This document shows positions 1-10,655 of a DNA stretch of 64,000 bases, piece by piece. A program made the position numbers and the translations under genes. Source of the stretch: Phytophthora colocasiae. Taxonomy: Eukaryota; Oomycota; Peronosporomycetes; Peronosporales; Peronosporaceae. Numbering within the stretch: the first letter of the stretch is position 1; each line of letters begins with the position of its first letter. The notes below the pieces were generated by a model. It was not told the origin of the DNA, ran no database searches, and was given only the letters and a program-made list of their open reading frames with translations. Location of the stretch: the NCBI GenBank assembly GCA_018806915.1, contig JAGKQI010000104.1, positions 186,001-250,000 of the forward strand, read 5' to 3'.

Positions 1-1145
1 ACCAGAAGACCAATTTACTTTGCATTGAATCGCCTGTAGGTGTCGGCTTCAGCTACAATTCCAGTGGAGTGTACGAGGCTGACGACCACTCCCAAGCTCA
101 GGATCTCTACGATGCGCTGCAGAAATTCTACGTGAAGTTCCCCTGGCTACGGGAGAACGATTTTGTTGTGTCTGGAGAGAGTTATGGGGGAGTTTATGTG
201 CCAACCACAGCACTCGCCATTCTAAACGGCAATGCGGCGACATCAGACAAGTCACAACACATTAACCTGAAGAAGTTTGTGGTGGGCAACGGTGTGAACG
301 AGTATATGGGACTGTCGACAGTTATGTTCGCGTACTATCATGGGTTGCTTAGCACGGAGATGTACCAGAACTTCCGAGCCAAATGCCCTGATTCCCACGA
401 GTTTGAAAAGAGCCCTCTCGTCATGCCAGGGATCAGCGAAGGTGACTCTAAGTGCATTTCGGCAACTACAGACATCTTCACCTCGTTGATTTATAGCCAC
501 ATCAACATGTACGATGTGTACAGCTCGTGCGCTGGATCGCCCAAGGATGACATTGAGCGTCTTGTGAAGGAGATATTAACGCCGTCGACGCCTGGCAAGC
601 TGCCACACCCGATTGGCAACACACTAGACTTGTGCTTGGACAATGGACATCTCGAGTCGTACTTCAACCTGGCGGAGGTTCGTGATGCGATGCACGCAAA
701 CCCAGCACTTGCACATTGGAGTGCTGACGCTCTGACAACAGCGAGTATGGATGCGCTTGGCTCTATCCTCGGTGTTGATCACCCGATGCTGCAACATCCT
801 CAAATGTTGAAGTATACGCCTACACTTAATGGGGAAGTGACGCCCCTGTGGCGCGAGCTGCTTAAAAACGGAGTGACGGGGGTTATTTACCACGGTGACG
901 CAGACGCAGTCTGTAATGCTCTGGGTGGGCTTTGGGCTGTGGAGTCACTGGGTCTTCCGAGATTGGCACCACGCGCAGCCTGGTCTTACATGGAGGGAGA
1001 CTCGAAGCAAACGGGAGGCTTTGTGGAGAAGTTTGAAGGGATCACGTATGTGACCGTGAAGGGAGCAGGACATCTCGTTCCGATGTCGGAGCCTGAGGAG
1101 GCAAAGCAAATGCTTGATTTATTCGTGATCGACGACTTGGAGTAA
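1..1145 (+). CDS. Serine carboxypeptidase (S10 family), 5' end outside the window
   Basis: Secreted or lysosomal/vacuolar exopeptidase that removes C-terminal residues; alpha/beta-hydrolase fold. The reading frame is already open at base 3 and begins inside the conserved ESPVGVGFSY block, so the N-terminal part lies before the window. All three catalytic elements are visible: the nucleophile serine in GESYGGVYVP (about nt 180), the aspartate in YHGDADAVCNALGG (about nt 890-930) and the histidine in KGAGHLVPM (about nt 1060-1085). The stop TAA is at 1143-1145. No intron is needed in the visible part. The catalytic set is complete, so the gene appears functional. The family is certain; the exact substrate is not. 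Confidence 0.93.
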   Translation, partial: QKTNLLCIESPVGVGFSYNSSGVYEADDHSQAQDLYDALQKFYVKFPWLRENDFVVSGESYGGVYVPTTALAILNGNAATSDKSQHINLKKFVVGNGVNEYMGLSTVMFAYYHGLLSTEMYQNFRAKCPDSHEFEKSPLVMPGISEGDSKCISATTDIFTSLIYSHINMYDVYSSCAGSPKDDIERLVKEILTPSTPGKLPHPIGNTLDLCLDNGHLESYFNLAEVRDAMHANPALAHWSADALTTASMDALGSILGVDHPMLQHPQMLKYTPTLNGEVTPLWRELLKNGVTGVIYHGDADAVCNALGGLWAVESLGLPRLAPRAAWSYMEGDSKQTGGFVEKFEGITYVTVKGAGHLVPMSEPEEAKQMLDLFVIDDLE

Positions 1146-1250
1146 CGTAGAGGAGTGAATACCACGCCATAACAAATTGGTGTCAAGATTGTTCGAAGAA
1201 GTTTGGAATTACGTAGTTTTTCAAAGTAATGTGAAGGAAGGTGAAGGTTC

Positions 1251-2936
1251 TCAAATGATGTCGCCGCCAAAAATGAATCGTAGGATTCGGAGATACGTCG
1301 GCTTGAAATAACGTGCTGGGCTTGACATGATGAGCGACATGGACAGGCAGAACAGCACAACCTCGCTGTGCTTCACATAGCGGACAAGACCCCGACGCTT
1401 CAAAAGTTGCCACACGATGTCGAGTGCGCGTGGAAAGCAATACAACATTAACTCGAATCGGCGCTTGGTATGCTCGAAGAACAGAGCACCGCCGGTTGCA
1501 ATCTGACCAGTACACAGGCATTAGAAGATCAGTGCAGGTCGTGATTCCAGTACAGATACAACTTACCCCAGCAGCGAGTGAGGTTGCAGCAAAGTCTCGA
1601 TGGAACGCATTGCGGGCTGTGCAAATTACCAATTTAACCACCGTCTGATGAAACACACAACAAGTCAGCATTTACTTGGAGTAGTCATCCTATAGTCATG
1701 CAATGCACTAACCTGGTATGATGTGAGAAACGCTGATGAGCAAAGCGCTGCATAAGAGATTCGTGCGGTTGTAGACACTGGAGCTCCCTGGAGCTGCTGA
1801 AAGCGAAAGAACATCGCAGGGAGAAAGTGGACTGGAAGGTAGATCTGCATTGACCTCCCCAATCCGTTGATCCATTCCTTAATGGCATGCGTCACGCAAG
1901 ACTCCCTAGTCAATTGAATACACAGAGATTCATCAGCGTCGTTATAATTCAAGCTTCACTCGATTGAGTGAGTGCGTACATGTGGTAGTGGGGTTGACAC
2001 AAGCGAAATGATAATGGGTTTCCACGCGTGTCAAGCTGACCACGCATCCGCTGACGCACAGTGTATTCCAATCCGTGGTGGTTTACAGCGCCAATTCGAC
2101 AAATCCACTGGTAGTAACCCTGATCAAAGCAATGAACAAGTGTTAGACAAAGCGCAACTACCATCAACGTCATCTAGCGGTCATACCTTTGGCAGCAGAC
2201 TCGGGTCCACGATGAATGCATACATGATCGCAGCATTACTCAAAGCAAACAGCATTTCAGATGAGTAGCGCCACGTCGGCAGAACACCAATGGACATCAA
2301 ATGGCGACACACCACATCCAGCATACGTACAAAAATGTACAGAGAGATCGTGTTGCGTCTGGAGGGCGAGTCCAGCAGTAAAGCTGACCCAGAGATAGCT
2401 CCAGCAATGGCCAAATTGACAGCATCTCTTTCACCACCTCGAGCTGCTCGCGTAACGAGTTCCGTCACTCGAAAGATTCCCACCAAACTTCCAAAGAAAG
2501 CTCCGAATCGGAGCGTATCTCCCTTCAGCAGGAGTCTGGCAGCATCTGCATAGCCATACTCTAGACTGCTCCACTTCCTTGAGGCTAACAACACAGCCGT
2601 GAAGGCTTTCGCTCCATAGGCGAGTAAGAAAGCTCTGGCAGCAGCTTGACACGCCGCTTCCAGATCTTTCTTGACGCTTGTCCAGTTCATTGTCACCTTA
2701 TGCAGGTCTTGGCGCCTGGCTGCTGCATGTCTCTTTGTCTCCTGTAGTGGTTCTTCCTCTGCATCAGGTCGTCGTCTGCCGTCTCCTGTTGGGCGTAAGA
2801 GCGGCTGCTGCCTCTGCGACTTCTGCGTCTCGTTATGCAGCTCCAGTGCCGCAGCTGTGAGCTCCAGAGGCTCCCGGCGCCTCTCATTAGTGAAAAAGGC
2901 CGAGTAGATGCGCTCCATTGCCGCGGAAAGTGGCAA
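1251..2936 (-). CDS. TMEM135-like (Tim17/PMP24-related) multi-pass membrane protein, five exons
   Basis: Inferred exons on the minus strand: 2936-2187, 2119-1980, 1905-1713, 1644-1567 and 1502-1251; phases agree and give about 470 residues. The central part has the glycine-rich helices of the Tim17/PMP24-like half (GAFFGSLVGIFR, then AIAGAISGSALLL), and the C-terminal exons carry TMEM135-like blocks (IYLPVHFLPAMFFR, then LMLYCFPRAL and KHSEVVLFCLSMSLIM). TMEM135 proteins sit in peroxisomal and mitochondrial membranes and affect organelle dynamics and lipid export; the role here is inferred. The first 82 residues are polar and may not be translated: a second Met at 2690 (MNWTSVKKDL) would give a 388-residue protein with family-like N-terminus. 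The LINE at 2988-5858 sits about 35-50 bases upstream of the first ATG. Confidence 0.8.
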
Positions 2937-2971
2937 GAAGAGCGAGCGCTTCCTGGCTCACGGACGATCAC

Positions 2972-2987
2972 GGCGACAGTTGAAGCA
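2972..2987. repeat. Target-site duplication, 3' side of the LINE
   Basis: The 16-mer GGCGACAGTTGAAGCA at 2972-2987 is repeated exactly at 5859-5874 and brackets the LINE. Exact direct repeats of this length are the normal result of target-primed reverse transcription. Confidence 0.9.
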
Positions 2988-5858
2988 GAGAGAGAGAGAG
3001 AGAAAGTTGGCCTTCTATTTGGGTTTAATTGTGTGGTTCACCTATAGAAGCCTGATATGCAAATAAACGATTCAGAACTGAATCTGTTTCTTTCATGTGG
3101 TCTGTACTTGGATCAAGTGGTGCTATGGAGACATCAAGTTGTGTCTGGGCGATGGTAGACCAAGGTGGCTTGGATGGTAGTACTGTTCCAGAGTTATTCC
3201 TGAAGTTGTGGATGCTGTTTATGCCGGCTGATGCAAGTTGTTTGCATGCTTGGAGTTCCTTGAGTTGGGGTTTTCCCCATTGGATTGCGAAGAACATGTT
3301 GAACATGGCTTGCAAATTTGGCCTTCTGGTCGCTGTCTTCCGAAGTGATACTGCATCCCAGCATTCTACCCGCAGCACGACTCTGTTGGGTTCTGTGATC
3401 TTGATTATTGCTTCAATTCCTTGTTGTAGAATAGTCTGTGCGTTATCTTTGAGCCCCAGTTGCGAGGTTTCACTGACAGTTCCCGCTGCATATAGTTTCC
3501 AGCGTCCAATACCATCGAGCTTGAATATCATCCAAGCTCCTGAGACCAACTTGTTCTGATCAATCTTGACGTAATATCGCACGAGCCATCTGTCAAGATC
3601 TTCCATTTCTATTCCAGTCTTGATGGTTTTCATGATTCCCATGCACGTTTCCAGACAGTATCCCAATACTCGTGTAGCTGACTTGCCTTGCCATGCACTC
3701 GCGATTGCTGTTACTTGATAATATCCAGCCGCCCATATAATATCTTGTACTTCTTCTGTCGAATAAATGATTCCTTCAAACACTGCTTTGTTGCGAAGTC
3801 TCCACAAGAGCACAGGGGTGACTGTTGTCCAGACCTTCCAGAGTGTTGCCATTGCAAGGTCATGCTCCTTGATCCATCTTGTTGTACATTCCTGCGCGAC
3901 CGCCATAAAGTTGACTGTTATTGCCGGTGTCTGTCTGGTTGCTATGTTTACGAGGAGGGTTTCTCGCTCGTCCTGAGTGGTTGCTCGTGCCATCCATCGA
4001 TCGATCCAGATTTTCCAAGAAGCTCTGGCTCTACTACATTCCCATGTGATATGATCAATAGTTTCCTCGCTGCAATTGCATTGTAGAGCTGGACAGTCTC
4101 GATACTCTGGCCACCCTGCATGATAAAGATTTACCTTTCCCAAAGCCAACCGGTAAATAGTCCAGTTCTGATAGTCGGTAAACAGCCCTTGAGTTCTCCA
4201 CAGTTGCCGCGGGGTTTGAACCGAAGCTGCTTTACCCCATCTTGAAACGCTCACGAATTGCTTTATCTGTTCGATTACTGGTCCCATCTTGTACTTGGCT
4301 TTTCTCCTAAAGTGTTTGGTTCTCTGCTTTCGTAGATTGAAGCTAAGAGTCTTCGCTGCTCCTGGTTGCTGTTGGCTCCATGGGTAATCTGCAGTCTCTA
4401 GTGTTGCCTCAAACGCTATTCCCCAGTAAAATTCCCACTCCTCAATAAGAAGATAATCATGTGATTTCCTAAATTGATCATCCACCGCTTCTATCTCCCA
4501 TGACATTCCACCCGGTGTTCTTCGAACAGTAAGAACTTGTTGAGTATTCCCTGCTCTGCTAGTTGTAGCTATCACCGTGTTTCGTTCTTGTCCTTTTCTC
4601 CACTTTAATTTCTCCGACAGTTGCGGTTGATTAATTGCCTTGATTTCGCTGTGATCCCGACCCCAAGCCTGCCATGGTATGCTTATCATAATATTACGAC
4701 ACCACTTGGTCACTTGTTTGAGGTGCGCTCCCAGTTGTTTTCCTGCTACCATAGGTACTGTGATTGTTGCTGCATATTCCCCGGCCATTGTCCGCTCTGG
4801 TTCCAGCTCCACCACGATATCTGTCATTTTGGTTGATCTTATTGCTGGATATTCCTTTTCTTTTAACGGCTTCCCATTTTCATTAATTACACACCCATTG
4901 TCATGCCACAGGGAATTCAATAAAAACTCTGTTTGTGCAGCGGTCAATTTTCTTGTCGTGATATTCTGCGTTGAGAAACGAATCTTGTCGTGATCTAGCT
5001 GGTAACTTGAACTTCGCGCAGCCCCAGCACTGATAATACTTTTGATATCGTTCCGTTCTGCTTCAGATGGTACTATTCCAGCTGATTGAGCCTCCCACAA
5101 TTCCACTACTCCAACCGCCTGTGAAGTTGTCACTGGTGCTCCTCGTTTTTCTCGAAGCTGTTCTTTGAGCATTTGCTGCTCTGTAGGTCTGAAGAAGCAG
5201 CCTGATGTTTCACATGTTTTACTTCTATGAACCGTCTCATGCCAGGCTACTGAATACTCGTCTTGCTCAGCTTGTATCCATCGTTCAGCCATGTTACATC
5301 TGGTGGCTTGAAGCGCCGAGTGAATATCTTGTAGTCCTAGACCCCCATCGTTTCTCGGAGCGAAAACCAGAGCTGGGTTCAATTTGTGTTTCGAGGTTAC
5401 TGTTGCTGTTTTCGCGTTCCAAACAAAATTTTTCTGAAGGTTTTCCAGTAGTTTCATCACTGCTTTTGAAGGCAGATACTGCTTGCCTGTGTACAAAATA
5501 CTCGGAAGTGCCACTACGTTAAAGAGAAGCACGCGTTGGTTGACTGAATTACTCATAGTTGACGCGATCTTCAGCCTTTTTTGGATCTTATTTACCCGGA
5601 TCTCCCAATTTTCAAGGGAAGTATCATTATTTCCCACCCAATATCCCAGCTGCCGTGTACTTGCGTTCGGATCTAGCACCGGAAACCCATTCCATTTGAC
5701 TGGAGTCCCGTTGGAATTCATTCCAATCAGTATACTCTTTTCTGGTTGAACTTGGAGACCCGACATGCTCCCAAATTCCGCTAATAATTCTTTTACTTGA
5801 TCCAGTTCCTCCAGCGAACTCATGAACACTGTACTATCATCCACAAATGACGAAAACT
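2988..5858 (-). mobile_element. 5'-truncated non-LTR retrotransposon (LINE), 2.87 kb
   Basis: A minus-strand LINE bounded by a perfect 16-bp target duplication (2972-2987 and 5859-5874). The 5' end is truncated inside the reverse transcriptase, immediately before the catalytic FVDD box (variant of Y/FxDD). The rest of the RT, a thumb/connection region, an RNase-H-like stretch and a Cys/His zinc-binding RT-associated segment remain open. The 3' end is a (TC)n tract (GA repeats on the plus strand at 2988-3002) instead of poly(A). 5' truncation, lack of internal stops and the perfect duplication point to a recent insertion. Without endonuclease and most of the RT it cannot move by itself. Confidence 0.92.
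3025..5858 (-). pseudogene. Truncated LINE ORF2: end of reverse transcriptase plus C-terminal domains
   Basis: About 945 codons are open without interruption. They start at the FVDD catalytic box, followed by the GLQVQPEKS segment typical of LINE reverse transcriptases, then RT thumb-like blocks (GYWVGNNDTSLENW, LPSILYTGKQ). A zf-RVT-like Cys/His cluster lies around nt 4030-4130 (CPALQCNCSEETIDHITWEC). The open frame runs 52 bases upstream of the element into host flank (to an ATG at 5910), so the first 17 or so residues are a chance fusion with target-site DNA. There is no endonuclease domain. Coding potential survives but the protein cannot support retrotransposition. Confidence 0.88.
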
Positions 5859-5874
5859 GGCGACAGTTGAAGCA
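5859..5874. repeat. Target-site duplication, 5' side of the LINE
   Basis: Exact copy of GGCGACAGTTGAAGCA at 2972-2987; together they define the LINE boundaries. Confidence 0.9.
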
Positions 5875-5916
5875 CGGATGGCGAAAATGGACCTTGGGTG
5901 TGCCACACAAATTTTA

Positions 5917-5946
5917 ATTTAAAAACCGGTTTTGAACCGGTTTAAA
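5917..5946. repeat. Inverted repeat AAACCGGTT-TTG-AACCGGTTT
   Basis: Nine-base arms (5923-5931 and 5935-5943) around a TTG loop, with further imperfect AT pairing outside. It lies between the LINE 5' junction and the stop codon of the Cys/His repeat gene, so it could be a 3' UTR hairpin of that minus-strand gene. No function can be shown. Confidence 0.45.
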
Positions 5947-6071
5947 TGTGCTGAAAACCATCCTGAGCTCTTTGACTCATGGCAAATCTCAATGGAAAGT
6001 GAAGATTGTCTCTTGCATGAGGTGGGCATGGCTACATCAACTACATGTACATTCATTCATGCACTCCCGAT

Positions 6072-8717
6072 CTACATCAAACGAGCATTCCGCCCAAACA
6101 TGTTGCCACCGTTATTGCCTGGAATCACCTTGGAGGAAGCAGTGTACCGACCCCGATTGCTATTCTCGTTTTCACTTGGCGCAAACCCATCCGTAGGCAG
6201 CGAATGCAACTTGCACAGCACACACGGAACGTCCTGGCAACTGATTTGGTGCAATCGACACCAGTCGCTATTCGAGCCCACTGCAAACTTATCGCAAAAC
6301 TCATGACGACATCTCCGAGCCATCAAGTGATTCGCGCAGCCACTGCTACCACGTTGGGCAGTGTACATGCACCCTTCGTAAGCACATTGTTGCCTAAAGG
6401 CATGGAACTCACAGAACTGCTTCTGACCCACGAGATTTTCGCATCCAGGTTGCCAGCAATAAGTGGCTTTCGAGTGGGCCAAACACAAAACAGAACTGCT
6501 GCAGGCACCTTGTGAACAACTGGGAAATTGGCACGCTATACTGGGCCGTAAGTGTTCAGGCTGTAGTCCTCGAGCAATGGAATTTGAAGGAATTACACGG
6601 GCAATTGCTTGAGGATTTCCGGTAGGGACTCCTTCTTGTAGACGATAATGACGCTTACACAAGTTCCGTTTCTGTGCCTGTTTGCTGCAGCCTTCAATTT
6701 TGCAGTAGTATTTCCGTGACTTACTTGATGCTGTAGGACTAGCTTGCTTCGCTTCCGCAGCAGCGGCGGCCGCGACTGCGGCTGCTTCCGCTAGCTCCTG
6801 TTCACGTTGTTGCTGAGCATGGGAATCCAGCTTCAAGTTGTCCACAGATAACGATCCTGTTCTGAAGGCCCGAAGATGAGTAGCACACAATCCACCACGT
6901 ACACAATCCTGCCCGCAATTGTTCACGCGACACAAGGAAGCTTTTTCTTCAGGCTGCGCAGGGGCCGCACTTGATGCGTATCCAGATCCAATGGGATTTA
7001 TCGACACCACAAGCGGCGAGAAAAATCTTTGGCAAGCTTCACAATAGTCCCGACCGTAGCTTTCTCGGTCACATATCGGATTTGTGCACTTCAAGTGAGT
7101 AACATTTGCCATAGCTGTCACACCGGATGAAATAGAAGTATCCATCGACTTCTCACTCATAATTAACATTGCAGGTTTTGCTTCACTTTCAGCATTGCCT
7201 GCAAAGAAATCCCCGCTTTCCCCCGATGAAAAAATATCTCCATAACGCCCTTGAGTTTGTACCAAGCTCTGATTTTCCTTTGTATGCTCCACACATAATC
7301 CCGCAGCGTACGACAAATTCCCACAGCCAGGTTTCCCGCAACGAGCCTGCTCAACAGTTCGAACATTACTCTTGTCACTTTTTCCCGCTTTGGATTGCCT
7401 TGAGCTCGCTTCTCTTGGTGAAATTTCTGGAGCTGATCCGTCCTTTTGCAGATTGTGCTTCTCATAGTAATGGGTCGTACAAAGTCGATCTCGTTGCGAG
7501 TTCTTCGTACAATTCTCGTAGGTACAGCGTCGCATTTCCTTCTGCATCCTGCCTAGAATTTCTTCGAAGCTCTCAGTAGCTGCAGGGCGATCTGCAAGTT
7601 CCTGGGCTTGCTTGGCGATGAGATTTCCATGGGTTCGGCACAAATGATGTCGTTGAGAATGCTTGTTACACTCGGGATAGCTGCACATTGTGTACGCACT
7701 GTTGAGGCGGCGCTTATTGATGTGTGGCGGTAGACGTCCGGTAGCCATCAACAACTTCTCGTGGCCTCGACAGTACCCTCGACCTTGGTCGTTCTTGAAA
7801 CACCCAGTCATTTTACACACGGGAACATTCTGTGTGCGCGCATCCAAGATCACTTGAAGTGCCTCTTTGCCCAGCTCCATGTGTTTCACACACATTGCAG
7901 TCCGCTCCATCGCTTTCTCCCGACACCCAGGAAAACCACAGGGTGATACAATCACGTGGCGATTACAGAACCTGCCGTACGTCTGGGACACTCTAGCTCG
8001 ATTTGGACAGCCTGGGTATTGACACTTCTCGTTCCTGTTGTCTTTATCGAGTTTTTCAGTCTTCAGATCTGGTTCAGTGGACGCCTCGTTGGATTGCGAG
8101 TACGCGGCGTCCACCAGAGCGATCGTAGCTGGATCAGACGACGGTGGAATGGTCCTCGTGGATTTTGGTGTCGTCGAAAAGTGAGGCTTCGCTGCAGCTA
8201 CAGTATGGTTAAACCCTGCGGACCCTGCCATCCCATCGTCAAGTGAGTGTACATCGAATCCAGCCATGTTCATATCTGGCGCTGCTTCCGACACCGCCGC
8301 TTCGTTGCTGACTGAGGTCGAATCAGAGTCCAGCATGCCACCGAACTCTTCCAAGTCCAAGCTACCTGCATGGCGTCTCTGCTTCCCGTAACTGGAAGTA
8401 TCCATCCCAGATGGGGCTTGCCAGTAGCGTCCCGATGGAGGAGCCGGCTGTTGCTGGCTGTAGCTACGTGCGGAAGGCTCTGTTGGGGCCGGATACTGCA
8501 GGAAGTTCGTCGGCTGATAGGGAGCTCCTGACTGACCCGCAAACGGACTCGTGAGCGAACGTCGGGGTTCTCCGCCCACGTTCCCGGCTTGACGTCCCTG
8601 CTGCATACACAAAGCTATCGTTAAGAGATCCCAAGCCGCAAGCAAGTGGCCCAGTGGCAGCGAGAAAGCTAGTGGGTGGGTCACGTATGGGTGGAGACTG
8701 TGGACGGCTGGGCTCAA
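6072..8717 (-). CDS. Large Cys/His repeat protein of the oomycete WRKY19-like zinc-finger type
   Basis: 881 codons. The N-terminal 230 residues are Gln/Ser/Pro-rich and disordered. From about residue 235 to near the end there are many repeated Cys-Cys-Cys-His modules of the form C-x4-C-x(9-12)-C-x2-H, for example CQYPGCPNRARVSQTYGRFC followed by NRH, and CGFPGCREKAMERTAMCVKH. These match the repeats found next to WRKY domains in plant WRKY19-type proteins and in many oomycete proteins that have no WRKY domain; none is present here. An alanine run sits near residue 650. Probably nuclear and possibly nucleic-acid binding, but that is inference. The start is uncertain: the Met at 8606 (MQQGRQAGNV) begins the low-complexity region and is a plausible alternative, and TTTGTGTATGCAG just upstream could be a splice acceptor of an unseen first exon. 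Confidence 0.8.
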   Translation of the reverse strand: MSPAVHSLHPYVTHPLAFSLPLGHLLAAWDLLTIALCMQQGRQAGNVGGEPRRSLTSPFAGQSGAPYQPTNFLQYPAPTEPSARSYSQQQPAPPSGRYWQAPSGMDTSSYGKQRRHAGSLDLEEFGGMLDSDSTSVSNEAAVSEAAPDMNMAGFDVHSLDDGMAGSAGFNHTVAAAKPHFSTTPKSTRTIPPSSDPATIALVDAAYSQSNEASTEPDLKTEKLDKDNRNEKCQYPGCPNRARVSQTYGRFCNRHVIVSPCGFPGCREKAMERTAMCVKHMELGKEALQVILDARTQNVPVCKMTGCFKNDQGRGYCRGHEKLLMATGRLPPHINKRRLNSAYTMCSYPECNKHSQRHHLCRTHGNLIAKQAQELADRPAATESFEEILGRMQKEMRRCTYENCTKNSQRDRLCTTHYYEKHNLQKDGSAPEISPREASSRQSKAGKSDKSNVRTVEQARCGKPGCGNLSYAAGLCVEHTKENQSLVQTQGRYGDIFSSGESGDFFAGNAESEAKPAMLIMSEKSMDTSISSGVTAMANVTHLKCTNPICDRESYGRDYCEACQRFFSPLVVSINPIGSGYASSAAPAQPEEKASLCRVNNCGQDCVRGGLCATHLRAFRTGSLSVDNLKLDSHAQQQREQELAEAAAVAAAAAAEAKQASPTASSKSRKYYCKIEGCSKQAQKRNLCKRHYRLQEGVPTGNPQAIARVIPSNSIARGLQPEHLRPSIACQFPSCSQGACSSSVLCLAHSKATYCWQPGCENLVGQKQFCEFHAFRQQCAYEGCMYTAQRGSSGCANHLMARRCRHEFCDKFAVGSNSDWCRLHQISCQDVPCVLCKLHSLPTDGFAPSENENSNRGRYTASSKVIPGNNGGNMFGRNARLM

Positions 8718-9745
8718 TGCGTTTATCTTGCGTTGGGTATCGTCCGCCGTTCTTCACCGGCAATTGGACAAAAACCGCGAGGGAAAGCGCGTTTCAACAT
8801 TGGAACGCGGAGGCGAAAAGAAGCTGCACCATCAAGAGTGCGCAGGGCAAAAAAGCTCATTTAAAAAAGACATCCAAGGACGGTTGTGTATGGTTTTAGA
8901 GGAGTTGGAACGAAGCGCCAGCGTGCTAATGCGAATTGCACTCGATTAACGACCGGAAACCGCACTAAGTAGACCAGGTTGCCATTGCCGATACACGAAA
9001 AAAAATCGAAGCGAACAGCATCGGGAGACAACGAAGTACGATCGGTGGCGCCAACGAGTCCTGTCTCCCCAAGATCCGCCTCAACTCCCATGTTTCATCC
9101 AGCAGCTTGCACGAATAATACAGGCTTAACATTAACAGTGTCTTTCAATTCATATTGATTTTTAAGTTGCTGCCCATCGTACACCAGCGCAATGATGTCG
9201 ATCTTGACCAACTTTACCAACATGAACGCTCAGACTGCACATTGCGACCTTTGCTGCAGCAGATGGCGACTAACGCCACATAACGTTACCAGAAACAAGC
9301 CAGTGAGAACATAGAACGGCTGCTTGCGTCAAGACTTTCACCTCTTTTAAGTATCTTCAACTGCAGATTTATGGATGGAAAAACAAGCATATAAAAGTTG
9401 TATACTTAAACGAAATCAAACTGTAGGCGTACATCAAAAATATTTCTGGCGGCATGGTGCTTAGCTACTAGCTGCCGCAGCTAGAGTTCACGTCAAGCAA
9501 GCATCAAGGCGCAAAGGTGATTAAATCGCAAATCGAGGTTGCATCACGTATCGCTCCATGTACTGTGCAATGTACACTTGAAGCAAGAGAAAACCCTGTT
9601 ATTTCCGCTACATTGAACCGGTATGTGACAGTATACTGTCTGTACCGATATTTTCTAAAAGTGTTAACCCTTGTGTGTAGTGTAGGGCTCACTATTCGAG
9701 TGATATCGATAAACGGGGGCCACAGATTGTCAATTGCTTTCAGGC
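8718..9745. other. Intergenic, 1.0 kb, no gene recognised
   Basis: Divergent spacer between the Cys/His repeat gene (-) and the TMEM70-like gene (+). Short open frames exist but none has recognisable protein features or splice logic. It may hold the promoters of both genes and a 5' exon of the minus-strand gene. Confidence 0.6.
9688..9699 (+). promoter_or_regulatory. Possible oomycete initiator (Inr)-like site before TMEM70-like gene
   Basis: GGCTCACTATTC about 50 bases before the ATG resembles the GCTCATTYY half of the oomycete core promoter consensus. It is a partial match only. Confidence 0.3.
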
Positions 9746-10552
9746 ATGTTGCTGTTGCGAACTTCCTGCCGCGCAGTGCGCAGCACTGCAGGGCCCTCAA
9801 CCTCTCTTCGCTCGCTCTGCACTGCCTCTCGAATTGCACCTCGTCCTGTCAAAGCAGCTGCACTTCAACGGTTCTCATTTGACTTCAGCAGCCGGACTAG
9901 CGATGGATGCAAAGGACCAGTCGCAGTTCGCCGCTTCAGCTCGTCCCAGTCCGATGATGAGGCGCAGAAAAAGCGAGAGGAAGATGTCGAGAAGTTACTG
10001 GAGAGCGCTATGTCTCTAGGTGGAGATCAGGTGTATCAAGCACCCATGTCACGCGCCGTGCGCCTCATGAAGGCTGTATCCGTCACCAGTTGTACGCTCA
10101 CGTCCATCGGCATGCCCATTCTGTGTGTTCTCAGTGAACAGGACACGTCCGCAATCGGCAAGGTAATGTGTTGTATTAAGATGTTTGTTTTACGCTGGGG
10201 TACTGACGCTTCTACTTTATATTCTGGGTTGTTGCAGTGGGCAATGTGTGGCACCATCATGCTCTTCGGACTGGGCTCGACGTCGCTGTTCCACTACCTG
10301 TTCAAGCCGTATGTGATGCGGATGTGGACTGTGGACACGAAGGATGATGTGACTGTGACGGTCGAGTCGGTGACGCTCTTCGCTCAGCTGGAGCAGAGCT
10401 CGTTCAAGCTGTCCGAGGTGTCGCCTCCAACCCAGGCGATGCACCCCATGGTGTCCTTCCAGGCACGTGGTCGACACTACTTCATCCACCCAGAAGCTTT
10501 TGATGACCAGAACCTGCTGAACAAACTCGTCGGGGCAGGAAAGCGCAAGTAA
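9746..10552 (+). CDS. TMEM70: TMEM70-like mitochondrial inner-membrane protein
   Basis: Two exons, 9746-10162 and 10238-10552; the 75-bp intron (GTAATG...TTGCAG) happens to be in frame. 243 residues. The N-terminus is Arg/Ser-rich without acidic residues (MLLLRTSCRAVRSTAG, later RRFSSSQ), a typical mitochondrial presequence. Two hydrophobic segments flank the intron position (SVTSCTLTSIGMPILCVL and WAMCGTIMLFGLGSTSLF), followed by the family's conserved FHYLFKPYVMRMW stretch and a soluble C-terminal domain. TMEM70 proteins assist assembly of ATP synthase (c-ring) and complex I. Start chosen at the first ATG, 9746. The family is fairly certain; the role is by homology. Confidence 0.82.
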   Translation: MLLLRTSCRAVRSTAGPSTSLRSLCTASRIAPRPVKAAALQRFSFDFSSRTSDGCKGPVAVRRFSSSQSDDEAQKKREEDVEKLLESAMSLGGDQVYQAPMSRAVRLMKAVSVTSCTLTSIGMPILCVLSEQDTSAIGKVMCCIKMFVLRWGTDASTLYSGLLQWAMCGTIMLFGLGSTSLFHYLFKPYVMRMWTVDTKDDVTVTVESVTLFAQLEQSSFKLSEVSPPTQAMHPMVSFQARGRHYFIHPEAFDDQNLLNKLVGAGKRK

Positions 10553-10655
10553 GAATCATCAAGTTTGCGATCGGATTGAGCACTATAGAATATAGTCGTG
10601 CCATGCTCAACTTCGCTTTCTTCCCGTTCTAGCTTTTCTATTGTTCAAGAAGAAT

